NCBI RefSeq assembly: GCF_018873765.1
Contig: NC_057926.1
Location: 55,379,378-55,443,377, forward strand
Direction: 5' to 3'
Source: Telopea speciosissima
Lineage: Eukaryota > Streptophyta > Magnoliopsida > Proteales > Proteaceae
DNA length: 64,000 bases
Part shown: one piece after another, positions 45,796-57,500 of the stretch
Position numbering within the stretch: position 1 is the first letter of the stretch
Layout: every line of letters begins with the position of its first letter
Position numbers and translations under genes: made by a program
Notes under the pieces: model-generated
What the model saw: the letters and a program-made list of their open reading frames with translations, nothing else
What the model was told of the DNA's origin: nothing
Database searches by the model: none

Positions 45796-48700
45796 TTGAA
45801 ACAAAAATATGCTATAGCCACATTGTCTCTTCCATTCCAGAAGGCCCAACCTATTCCATGGTTAATTCAACGGTAAACCAATGGTTACTGTTGCAAAAAT
45901 CTAGATGGCAACCCTCTTATGGATTGCTCAGGTTGTTTTCCTGTTATCTTTGTGATCGAGGGAAAAAAGAAAAAAACTGTGAGGATGGAAAGTAAAATTT
46001 AAAAAAAAAAGAAGAGGATACATGTGAGTGTTTATGCCATGGAAGGAGAGCTTAATAAGACTCAAGAAAGTAAGTGCAGTTAAAAAGACAAGCTGTGCTA
46101 GCTGAGGTAGACAAGGTTTAAAAAGAAATGGTTTGGCATGTTAAGTTGGCGGTTGGGTGAGTTTCTTCCTGCTTGCTTTCTTATACATATATATAATATA
46201 ATATTTATTATAAGTATATTATGGGAAATACAGGCCTTTTTAATTTGTCCTGGTAATTTTGAACTTTTACAATGCTTTTTTTTAATCTTAGGATAACTTT
46301 CAACGGGATTTTGAAGTTATGATGTGTAAGAGGGCTGAATTTGAGTTGCCTTTTGTTTGGTATCTCTTGAAGACTAACTTGTGTTCGATGACCACCCAAA
46401 AGAAGGAAATTAGTGAAACTTTGTGTTGAGAAATTTAGAAGTTAATGAAACTGATATTTAGATACATAGTGGCTCTTTCTATTGTTATGCTTATTCATAT
46501 GTTTAGCCTCTGCTTTATGGTGTCTAGTATCACTGGGCCTCTTTTTTTTTCAGGCAAAACTGTGCAAAAGAAAAATTTTCGATTAAAATTGGTATTTTTG
46601 TGCTGATTGTACTTCATGATTTTACTTTCAGAGCGAGCCTGAAAGATTTTTGTGTTCATTTAGTTCTATTGTATGTGTACAATTTATATGTATACTTGTG
46701 TACTTCCATGCCTATTGGCTCCATTCTGTGATAGTGTTATTTTTAGTAACTTCTACTGATTATGGGGTAAATAGACCAGAGCCTCGGTGGGTTGTGGACT
46801 GGTTCAGGGAGTTTACTTTTACCAATTGTGCTACTGATTGTGGTGTGAATAGACCGGAGCCTCGGTTGGTTGTGGACTGGCTCAGGGAGTAAACTTTTAC
46901 CAATTCGAGAGTTCGCTCATGCTCATATGTCAAGTATGTCCAACGAACATCTCTGTGACAAGCATTAGGGTGACCCTTAGCATTGGTAAGGATGATCTCT
47001 TTGGGTCAGTCCTCACTGGCCTGGATCTGCATTCCATGGGCAAGTTGACCATGGAGCACCGAGGGTATCTACCTTGACAGTTTCCTTTTTCTGGTTGTCA
47101 CCATTCTCTCGAGTTCCAATTTGTATATATGCTTGTTTGCTGTTTCTGGCAATGTGAGCGTATCAACTGGAACTGATTGCAATGTCGTTGTTCTGCTACT
47201 AGTGCTTCACTGTTATTCCTTGAAATGGGCAATAGGTCAATAACATTACATGAGCATAAGTTGAAGGCAACTATGATTTATCTTTTTAATTTTCATGTTG
47301 GGATGCCAATTGGATTGTGAATTTCTTAAAATTGTGAATTTGAGGTTCATTTAATTCCGTAATGAGGTGTGTATTGGTCTCAGTTGTCAATATTGATATG
47401 ATACCTATACTGATCCATGGCGTATTGGCCTAATGTCAGGTGTAATTGCAAAATTGATTCACTTTTTGGATGATATTCCCTATTTGTAGTGGTATAAAAC
47501 TCCACCAATATAGAAATATTTTGGCTAATATATTGGTTGTACGATGCCAATACTTAGAACCAGTGCCCTCTCTGGGTGAAAGTTAGTTTATTTTGTAGTC
47601 CAATAGAAATGGATATTCAAAGATTTTCATGGAGGATGCCATTCCCATGATGCCCAGATTAGTTTGAAATGCTTAACGTAAATTTGGGCTATTTGAACGC
47701 TTGAAATCAGAAATCAGACATGAGCATAATAACAACTCTCTTTCAAGGTCACTCGGTAGGATTATCTATTATAGTCCATTCGACCGGATCTCGTGCTTTT
47801 AAAATGTATGATATGATAGGTTCCCTTTTAGCTAAAGCTGGGGGCGTTCTTATTGTTCACATCGGTTACATTGACATGTATTATTGTTGTCCTCTTAAAT
47901 ATTAAGAAATCTACTTCTCATGTTTTCTAGCTAACAAATCTGTGGCCATAATAAATCTTAAACGTACTGCCCCTCCTCCCTACCCAAGGTTTTAAATCAA
48001 GGTATTAGTGGGTGATGGTATGGGTCAACTGATATTGATACGTTTTGGGTTGATTTCAGATCAGGTCACTTTTTTTGATTAAGAAAATACAATTTTTTAC
48101 AAGGCTGATCTATGTCTCTATCATGTCCGACTAATATGAATAAATATCGGCTGATACACTGATATGATATCGAGGATATCTCTCAACCCCTCAATTCCTT
48201 GAGGCAAAGATGTCCCATGACCAACAGTGTGTGTTGGACAATAGTGAAATGATTTAGACGACATATCCATTGGATTTAGGCACATGCCTAATGACTAATT
48301 GTCCACATGTCCAGAACATAACAGAAGGTGTGAAGGAAAACCCACACCAATCCAAGGCTCGCTCTGGTGGTTGGCACTGCTCCCTTAGGAAAATGCTTGT
48401 AGACTTGGTCAGTGGATTAAACCCGTTTATGTCATATTTGGTCACAGAAATTATCTACTCTTGTTTTCGAAGAAGTCTCTCTAGGTCCTTTCTTGATGCC
48501 TCTGTGAGTACATTGTATAGCCTCTAGCCCTCTAGTTGGTTCCTTGCACCAACTAAAAAAAAAAGGGGGGGGTTGTGAACCCAACAAATTGTTGGTATAG
48601 CTTAGATTTATGTTGACAAAATAAAAAGATTTATGAAAAAAATTACAATTTTATTGGACAGGTATGATGTAATGTGTGGCTGTTGGTTCCATAAATGTGT

Positions 48701-50132
48701 GATGTAGTCCAGTCCCGGTAAGGGTAAGAGCTAACAAAATTGATCCCATCTCAAAAGGTATGTTTTTTTTTTATTTTTTTATCTACTTATTTATTTTTTT
48801 AATTAAAACTTCTGAGAATGATGGGGATGGCTGGAAGGGAATGAAGGGAACTCCAATCGTTTAGCTCGAGCTGCGCTCAGGATTTGGAATTTCGAGGAAT
48901 CCAATAGGGATTAGAAGCAGCACAAGAGTAAGAATGGGAAGAAGTCATTGTTTGGACTAACTGTCAAGATGTGGTGTTTGGTTGTCTATCTGTCAAGCTA
49001 AATGGTTTTGAAACTATTTTTTACCTTTTATATGATGTTCCCAATCTTTATTTCCTCTTTTCAGTCTGTAATTATTCTTGAAAAAAAAATAAAATTAGTT
49101 ATTTATGTGGCCAATCTTTTGGCCAGAAGGACTGGTGGAACGACAAAGGGTAATACTTGATGTGGATGTATATACTAATTTATCTTGTTAATTAACAGCT
49201 CCTTTTTTAGTAAAAAAAATGTGATTAATCATTACGAAAGAATTAAAGACTAAATGTGTGGTCGACAATCGTCTTGCTTGTTGAAGTTTGGTAGAAGCTT
49301 GTACTCAGGTTTGAATCCCCTCCTGCACATTTGGTGTCTAGCCGAGGCACCACCCTTTCTTGATCTCCCTCATCCCCCTTGGGTGCCCCTTCAGACCACC
49401 ATAGTTGTAGGCGCACATTGGAACACCCCCTCCCCACAAATAAAAAATAAAAACTAAAAAAAGGGCTAATTGAGGGATGTGAAAGATGAGGACAAAAGGT
49501 GGGTAATTGCATAGGATTCAAGAGGGTTCATCAACGAGGGTCAAAATTTTGGCTCTAAAGGGGATCAAATGATTGGATTGCAAGGTTCCAAGTATTGGTA
49601 TCATATTAATGTATTGATCGATAAATATAGATGTCGTTAGAGTTCGATGCCAATACGGTACTATTGATATAGATTGGGTGATCGATCAAAAAGTGGAACA
49701 TTTTTGAAACCACATCCGATATGGTCTGATTCTAGCTGATCCAGTAGACCGATACATTCACCTTGCTTGGAACTCAAGTTTGAGTGATGGGTGGAAAGAG
49801 AAAAAATGTTCTTGACTTTTTATTGGTAGCTGGGTCTTAACATTAGGGTTGAGAAGGAATTGTGCATAAACTGAGAGGCAAGAGAAAGAGAACTTATAAC
49901 CTTATTCTCCATTAATGATGAAATCTATCTAATCTCATTGTAGATGTTGACGATTTGTATTCTTGAGTTGTGGTTGTTTTATTTATTTATTTTTTAACGT
50001 TGCAATGTGCATGGTTTGAGTGATGGGTGAAAGGGAAAAAAAAAATATTCTTGAATTTTTATTGGTAGAAAAGAGATACATGTCTTCCATGTTGATAGTG
50101 ACTGGAGAACTGCAGAAATTAAGCTAGTTGCA
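45796..50132. other. Intergenic region downstream of the DUF789 gene
   Basis: No gene recognised. It contains a 78-bp tandem repeat (46753-46908) and three decayed dispersed repeats with an ATCAAAAAGTG-like core (about 47390-47560, 47995-48190 and 49580-49760). The small frame at 47720-47905 has no family resemblance I can name. Confidence 0.5.
46753..46908. repeat. 78-bp tandem repeat, two diverged copies
   Basis: CTACTGATTATGGGGTAAAT (46753) and CTACTGATTGTGGTGTGAAT (46831) start two copies. Both continue AGACC.GAGCCTCGGT.GGTTGTGGACTGG.TCAGGGAGT and TTTTACCAATT. Confidence 0.85.
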
Positions 50133-50337
50133 ATTAATTAAGGGTAATTTACACATATCACCTTTGAGGTTTGACGAAAGGATAATTTTATCCTCCAATT
50201 TTGAAAAATTCTGTATACCCTGAGGTTTGCAAACAATAACATATAAATCCATTCCGTCAATTCATGACTAACAGTGTTAAAAATAAGAAGTAAACTGACA
50301 AGATTATCCTTACAAAAAAAAAAAAAAAAAAAAAAAA

Positions 50338-50384
50338 CCTGCAACTCATCTTCCCCAATCGATTTGGGGAAGATGAGTTGCAGG
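50338..50384. repeat. Perfect 21-bp hairpin in element D left terminus
   Basis: CCTGCAACTCATCTTCCCCAA, loop TCGAT, then the exact reverse complement. It corresponds to 17691-17737 in element B with two paired substitutions. An imperfect version is at 51679-51732 in the right terminus. Confidence 0.9.
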
Positions 50385-50757
50385 TTTCAAACCTCTTTAT
50401 CTTCTTCAATTGTTCTTCATCTTCATCTTCTGGGTTTCATCTCTCCCATGTTTTGAGAGTCTCTTTTAGGGTTTTCATGGTGGTGTCCGGCCATTGCATC
50501 AATTTGAAAACAAGGATTTAATTATGATGTTATCTCCTCTCCGCACATGGAGTTTTCTGCTGATATATTTTGTGTGTATGAGGTTTTCTTGTTGGATTGT
50601 TGAAGATCAACACCTAATGGCCCCCCAGTTTTGGTTGTCATATTGCCCCTTGCGGTACCCTGATTTGAAAATATACTATCAGCACTCCTATTTTGGGGAA
50701 TTTTCTTGTCTTAGGTGGTACTTCTGAAACTGATTTGAGTTTGTTGGAGTTCTCTTA

Positions 50758-50955
50758 TGCCAAAGCCTTTGCGACAACGAATAAATCCCCATTTGTGCAT
50801 AGGAATTTAAATTTCTTTCCAGCGAGACGAGTTGCGACACCAATAATACCGGCGGTGAGGATTGCGGCAATAGCATTCATCTTAAGAACCAACGCTTCTG
50901 AGCCGTCTCGGCAGTCTCCGGATATTTTTGTATCGCCACAATTCGTTGTAGCCAT
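50758..50955 (-). pseudogene. Captured start of a ZIP metal-transporter gene
   Basis: From the ATG at 50955: MATTNCGDTK, then CRDGSEALVLKMNAIAAILT, AGIIGVATRLAGKKFKFLC and NGDLFVVAKALA, then a stop. It matches the N-terminus and first transmembrane helix of plant ZIP (IRT/ZIP) zinc/iron transporters, whose sequence continues AKAFAAGVILATGFVHM. That continuation, the His-rich loop and helices II-VIII are absent. The 66 codons sit inside the terminal repeats of element D on the opposite strand to the element as drawn. An upstream in-frame ATG exists at 50994. No function as a transporter is possible. Confidence 0.78.
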
Positions 50956-51932
50956 GGATTCGGAGACAAACTGTGAAAGAGTTTCTTCGATCAAGACGAA
51001 GAAGAAGAAACACTAATTTTTTTAAAAAAATCAATTTCATAATCCAAAAAGATATTAATCGATTCTAATTCCATCACAACATACCTGACAAAACATGAAA
51101 TCTAATGCCAACATTTTTTAAGTAAAACAGAGGTTTGATATCCTGCAAGATTATAATTCAATTAGAATTTGACAAAATCAAAAGGGAGAAGAAGAAGTAT
51201 TCTGAAACCTAACCTCAAAGAAAAAAGAAGACGTGTGTAATTTGATAGTAATTCAGGGGTCCGAAGCTGCGGCTTCTGGTAGAGGATGATGAGAAGTGAT
51301 CAGAAGAACAGAGAGGGTTTGGGTTAGGAGAGCTCTCTTCCTCCCTAAAGCCTAATCTCCTCCACCGAACTGATCCACGATTTCTCCTACTTTTGAACTC
51401 TAAACTCTCTTACTCCCTAAACCAAATTGAACCCTAACTAATGGATGTTGTCTTCTTCGCTGAGGTCGTGACTCTGTTCGTCGTCCTAACCCCAAAAATG
51501 CATGCCCTCCCAAATGATAGGGTTTTAAATTGTTTCAAAACCCTTGATCATGGTGGTTGAACAGGTTGAACAAAAATTTGGTGAAGGGGTTTCTGGAGAA
51601 TGCCCAAGTTCTATTACCATTTGAGATTTTTTCCTAATTTGAAATCCTAAATTTCTTAAGAGTTGAAAGGGTTTTGAAACTTGCAACTCATCTTCCCCAA
51701 TGGAAAATGGAAGATGGAAGATGAGTTGCAGGTTTTTTTTTCTTTTTAGCAAAGGTAATTTTGTCAGTTCATCTCTTATTTTTAACAACTGTTAGTCATG
51801 AATTGACGGAATGGATTTATTTATTACTGTTTGCAAACCTCAGGGGGTATGCAAAATTTTTTAAAACTAGGGGGTAAAATTATCCTTTTGTTAAACCTCA
51901 GGGGTGGTATGTATAAATTACCCATTAATTAA

Positions 51933-53165
51933 AGAATGGAATATGTGCACTAATGCAGTTTGAGTAGACTAAAAACTCCCCACTCAAGTAGCTGGGAAGA
52001 AGCTTAGATTTATGGATTAGACTGTTAGTATTAAATTTACCCAATCACATGACGAATCATTGAACATAAAATTACATGATATTTGACAAGAAATTTGCAC
52101 CCGTGTCCATAGCCTTTGGTGACGAATTTTCACTGTAGGTTCGTCTCAGTATTGATCTTGTCTACTCAATTCTCTATACAACTGCTAAGGTTAACAAGTA
52201 ATAAGCATTGTTACCATTATATAGACTGGGAACAGCAACCAACTCTGAAATAGAGAACAACTGATGCCTCTCCATGATGAAATTATTAATGGGTTCATAT
52301 ATAATAATCATATTTTATATTATTAGAATGGGTTAATTGAAACTTCAACCCATTAAGGAGACCACCCCTTATATAGGGATTCATCCAATCAAATCCATCA
52401 GTCAACACCTATCCACTAATCCATACCCACATATGGTGAGAACATTACATAGACTCCCCACTTCTTGAGTTACCATAGCTCATGATTTTCAGCTCTAATC
52501 TTCCAACTAAATTTGTTGCTTTTTTTTTTTGGCTTCTTGGAGTGACCTTATGAGTCAAAAACTTAAAACTTGACCATGTTGCCCGAGTTATGGAATCATC
52601 ACCATCGTCGATTGAAAATAGATGGAAGAAAAGTTTGGAGATCTAAGGAGAGGCTGCTGGTATTGCTCCTGTCGAACTTGCAAACAGAGATAACCGCCGG
52701 ACGATACACAAATAGAGGGAGAATGAAGAAAGAGAGGCTCCTGGTCTCATTGCGAGCGCTGCTACCGTCGGTGTAGTTGGCAGCCACCATTAAAGGTCGC
52801 TAAATTGTTGTAGTTGTTGGGGCCTGAAGGTCCTGAATGGAGAGAATAATGGAAGGATCGGAGGAGATGATTCAATTTCAATTGGGAAGGACGGAGGAGG
52901 AAGAATGAGGGTCCAAAATACATATCTACCCCTGTTATCTAGAATCTTTTACGGTATTATCATGATGGGTAATTCTGTCATGTGATGTTTTGGAAATCAC
53001 AAGTCGTTGTGATACTAATATTTTTCTACTGTTTAAGGGACCCAGGTAAAAGTGTAAAACTTGTTTCTGGAATCTGGAATTCTGGACATGAAGGCCGATA
53101 AATTGAGGGTTTTCTATTCCCGATAATAACCGAGAAATTGGCGAGAAACCGGAACTCGAATGAAC
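51933..53165. other. Intergenic DNA upstream of the kinesin gene
   Basis: No gene recognised. Frames at 52570-52790 and 52935-53237 are short and overlap on both strands without family resemblance. The kinesin promoter begins towards the right end. Confidence 0.5.
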
Positions 53166-53176
53166 TAGCCGTTGGG
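53166..53176 (-). promoter_or_regulatory. MSA (mitosis-specific activator) element of the kinesin promoter
   Basis: The minus strand reads CCCAACGGCTA, an exact match to the MSA consensus YCYAACGGYYA bound by three-repeat MYB (MYB3R) factors. It lies about 1.37 kb upstream of the kinesin ATG. A CT-rich leader and a donor-like CAGTGAGTAC near 53478 suggest a 5'-UTR intron, so the element may be close to the transcription start. Tobacco and Arabidopsis NACK1/HINKEL genes are known to be driven by MSA elements in G2/M. Confidence 0.65.
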
Positions 53177-54536
53177 GACCTGAATTAAAAATGATTGGGC
53201 AACCTCGCATTTCTTTCGCTTTTTCCTCTTTATTCATGAAAGCTCTTAAAAACCCTAGAAATCAAGGCTCTTGTGAGTTGTAACGCTCCTCTCACCCCCT
53301 CTCTCATTCTCACTCTTCACGTATTTTCTCGGTCCGTTTAGATCTTATAAACTCCAATTAGTTGTCAGTATTCCTAAGATATCGTCATTTTTTTGGTTTG
53401 GTTGTTCGTGCGTCGTTCAATCCCAAGTTCTTGATAGAGGAGTGGAGCAGTTTCAGAGACTTTGCTTCTTTGGGATTTCAGTGAGTACTTTCTTTTCTCT
53501 GTTTTTCCCCCTTGCCTCCCTTTCTGATCTTTCAGGTGGAACTTGTTGCTTAAAATGAGTTGAAAATCGAGAAAATTTTGTTTTCTGAGTTTCCTTTTAT
53601 GATTCAGTTACAGAGTAGTTAGTTAGATATTTCGTGTCTCTCTGTTTCTTTGTTGAAAAGAACGAAAAAATGTTTTTTTTTTCTTTTTCTCTCTGTTATG
53701 TTAGTTTCAGTTGAATTTGCAACCAATTCAGATCCTTGGGAGAAGGAAGAAGGAGAAAACACAATTACTTTGCTGAAAATCTCTCTCTCTCGGACTTTTG
53801 GAGAGAAACCTGGTTGCCAAATTTGAATAGTGATAGTTAAGATATTCAATAAATTCGAATAGATCATACTTGAATATCTCCATTGAATGTTTTAGTAGGT
53901 CCTTGAAATTTGGCTAGACATCCCTTTTTCTTTGAATCACAAGGATGCTATCCGAGTACCTCAACTCTTTATCTGGAACTTCCGGATGCTTTCTGAGATA
54001 ATATAAAAGAAAAAAGTTGAATCTATTGTCTCTGCTAAGTAGCAGTAGTCCTGTCCTGCTTTGTTTAACCGAAGAATGTAAAAGCAAGAGTTCACAATTC
54101 TCTACCTGGTTCTTATAAATTTGGATGATTTATTTTGATCATTTTCTATGAATTTCTTCCCCTATGTCTTTAGCACTTTACTCTGAGCTGCCAAAAGAAT
54201 TGTGTTCTTTAATGATATTAATTTAACTTCAGAGCATAAGCATTCAAATGATTTATGTATTTAATTCGTTCCTTATCTGAAATCTTTCATGTCGAATGCA
54301 ATTTTTTTTATTTCACAGTTTTGTTCAGCTAAATGTGAAGTGCTTACTAGTAATTGGTTTTAGCAGATAAAATTTCAGCCTCCTCTAGGCATTGAAAATT
54401 CAATAATTACATTCATTTGGGGAAAGATCAATTGCTCTAGCCTTTCCGCAGAGAGCCCTGAACTGTTTTCTTATCTGTTCTTCCTCTAAGTACCTCCGTG
54501 TCGAGGTATCTCAATACATAAATCAAATCAACCAAT

Positions 54537-57500
54537 ATGACAATTCGAACTCCAGCTACACCGTCTTCAAAGATAGACAGGACACCAGTATCTACACCAG
54601 GTGAGTCCAAAGCTAAGGAAGAAAAGATTGTTGTAACAGTACGGTTACGGCCATTAAGCAAACGAGAACAGTCACTTAAAGATCAAGTAGCATGGGAATG
54701 CATTGATGATCATACTATCATATTCAAGTCACCACCTCAGGAGCGGTCAGTTGCAACAGCCTCCTATACCTTCGGTATGAATATGAAATATGTCTTGAGA
54801 TTTCCAATTCCTAGTGATAGCATAAGAGATTTGTTCGGTTTGGTTTCTGTGATTCCTGAAACACTGAAGGATGATGCTTCTCTTCTGTTAGATAAGGTCT
54901 TTGGTCCTGCTTGTTTGACTGAGACAGTCTACGAAGGAGTGAAGAATGTTGCTTTGTCTGCATTAATGGGCATAAATGGTATAAATATCTATAAATATTT
55001 GGATTTTAGGCCTTCTGTCTCTACTTATGGTTCAAGTTTGTAACAGTTTGTTAATCTCTCCTCCCTTGCAGCAACCATATTTGCTTATGGGCAAACCAGT
55101 AGTGGAAAGACTTACACAATGAGAGGAATAACGGAGAAGGCAGTAAATGATATATATGATCACATTTCAAATGTATGCTTCAACTGAAATTTTTATTTGT
55201 TGTCAAAGTTGAAAGTTTAAACATAATTTTTAACAGTTTCAGTGTGACCGGATTTGCCTAGCTGATATATGTTCTTTCTGGGCCTCTACAGACTCCAGAG
55301 AGAGATTTTGCAATAAAGATTTCTGGACTGGAAATTTATAATGAGAATGTGAGGGACCTGTTAAATCTAGACTCTGGTCGTAATCTTAAGCTTTTGGATG
55401 ATCCAGAGGTATTCCCTATGCAAAGTTTGCTCTTTTTCATTATGAATTTTATTTTATTTCTCAGTTGCATTTGTTTCAATCCTCCTGTATACATACAGAA
55501 AGGAACTGTCGTTGAGAAGTTGGTAGAAGAGACGGCAAATAGTGATCAGCACTTAAGACATTTGATCAGCATTTGTGAAGGTAAGAAGTGAAATCTTCAA
55601 TGGTAGCTGGTATTACATGTTGTCCAAAATTTGATTAGAGTAGAATCCAACTTTCTTAATTGATATTTTGCATGTGTTTGACAGCTCAAAGGCAGGTTGG
55701 CGAAACCGCGCTAAATGATACTAGCTCAAGATCACACCAGATAATAAGGCTGGTGAGCTTAGTTTGGGATTCATCTTTGTTCTTGTAATTTGATCTTTTA
55801 GTTGTGTGAGGATCATTTCGTTATCATTAATTTTTGTTGTCATTCCAGACCATAGAGAGTACACTCCGCGAGAATTCAGGTTGTGTGAGGTCTTTTGTTG
55901 CAAGCCTGGTATAAACTCATCTACTTTGTTTGTCCCAGATATTATGAAGATAACCCTACTTAGTTGATTTTAATTGCTGTCACAAATGCAGAACTTTGTA
56001 GATCTTGCTGGAAGTGAAAGAGCTTCACAGACTCACGCAGATGGTGCTAGGCTCAGGGAAGGGTGCCATATCAACCTTAGCTTGATGACTCTCACAACTG
56101 TAATCAGAAAGCTCAGGTCAGAACTTATAGATAACTATTTTATCTGTTGACTAGTGGTTTATCTAAGTAATCTAAAGATGGCTTTGATTATTTAGTTTTT
56201 TTGGACTGTATCTTCATTTTGGAATGCTGGTCTGTAATGCATGTGGTCAACTAGAACCAATGACATGATTTGTTTCTTGAAATGAGAAATTAGAGAATGA
56301 TATGTTCTCAGTCAAACCCCTAAGCTTCTTAGATACATGCCCTGTTTCGATTAGCCATGCAATTTGTCAACTTTTGTCCTTATGAAAGAACTTTGGGACT
56401 GGTAAAAAATCTTTGCAGCAACAAAATTGAGCATACAATAATGAAATGAAAAACTAAAGGAAAAACACCTTGTATGCATTAAATTCATTATAATGTCATT
56501 GAATAGCCACATAACTGTTCTAAAAAACTATTAAGTCATATGGTAATACCTTGATTTTTACAACTTAAACCCTATATTCTCCATCTGCAGAAGCCATAAA
56601 TATACATTTTTTCCTCCCCTTTGGATGATTAACTGTCCAGTGCAACCCAGTAGTCCACAGGGATGTTATGTAGTTAGTGCCAAATGAATCACCACTCTAA
56701 ATAATAGAAGCATTAAGAATATTTTGGGGAAGTCACGAACAAATCCAATAAATATGGTAGGAAAAGAAGCTGAAGAGAATTATATCATTTCTTTGTCATG
56801 TTATGTTTACTTGATCATCTATAATAAAAAGGGCTGCTTTGAGCGAGAAATATCAGGTGCATAACCTGAAAAAGGTTTAATTTTTTCTGAGCATGGAAAC
56901 ATGCTGAGTAGGACAAGAAAGTGTCAGCTACAATGCTTTTCAGTTGGCTGGATTTTATTTTAAACGAGTTTCTGGTCTATAAGTATCCCTCTTGTTTTTA
57001 AAGATTTTGTTGGGGCATATTCTTGTTTTCCTTTTGATGACAATGGATTGTTTCACATTGCAGTGTTGGAAAAAGGAGTGGTCATATACCTTATCGAGAT
57101 TCAAAGCTGACACGCATATTGCAGCACTCTCTTGGTGGAAATGCGCGTACTGCTATCATCTGTACATTGAGCCCAGCATTGAGTCATGTGGAACAATCTC
57201 GGAATACTCTCTCCTTTGCGACCCGTGCAAAGGAAGTCACTAATACTGCCCAAGTAAACATGGTACTGGTTCTTGTTTTCTCTGTCCTAGGACTTCTTCT
57301 GATGACTGCTTTTGAGACATTTGGAACTCATATTCCATTTAATCAGGTTGTCTCAGAGAAACAACTGGTGAAACAGTTGCAAAAAGAAGTAGCCAGACTT
57401 GAGGCAGAGCTTCGCACCCCTGACCCATCCAATGAAAAAGATATGAAAATTCTGCAGGTATACTCTGTAACTTCTAGTTTGGATTTTGGTTTCAGGACTT

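Larger units (their letters stand above)
50142..51923. mobile_element. Element D: Mutator-like gene-capturing element with 9-bp target duplication
   Basis: The left end GGGTAATTTACACATATCAC and the inverse of the right end GGGTAATTTATACATACCAC begin terminal inverted repeats of about 230-245 bp (shared words GAGGTTTG, AAAAATT.TG.ATACCC, CATTCCGTCAATTCATGACT). A perfect 9-bp direct repeat ATTAATTAA flanks the element at 50133-50141 and 51924-51932. No transposase is encoded. Inside is the first part of a ZIP transporter gene. It is the same terminal family as element B. Confidence 0.88.

Noticed and set aside
47720-47905. Small frame MSIITTLFQGHSVG... as a possible gene or organelle-DNA insertion
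   Set aside because: No family motif, no splice context, and no flanking plastid or mitochondrial gene order.
47390-49760. GATATCGATATCGG-type repeats as a regulatory array
   Set aside because: They are spread over the window in decayed copies in both orientations, which fits old transposon debris better.
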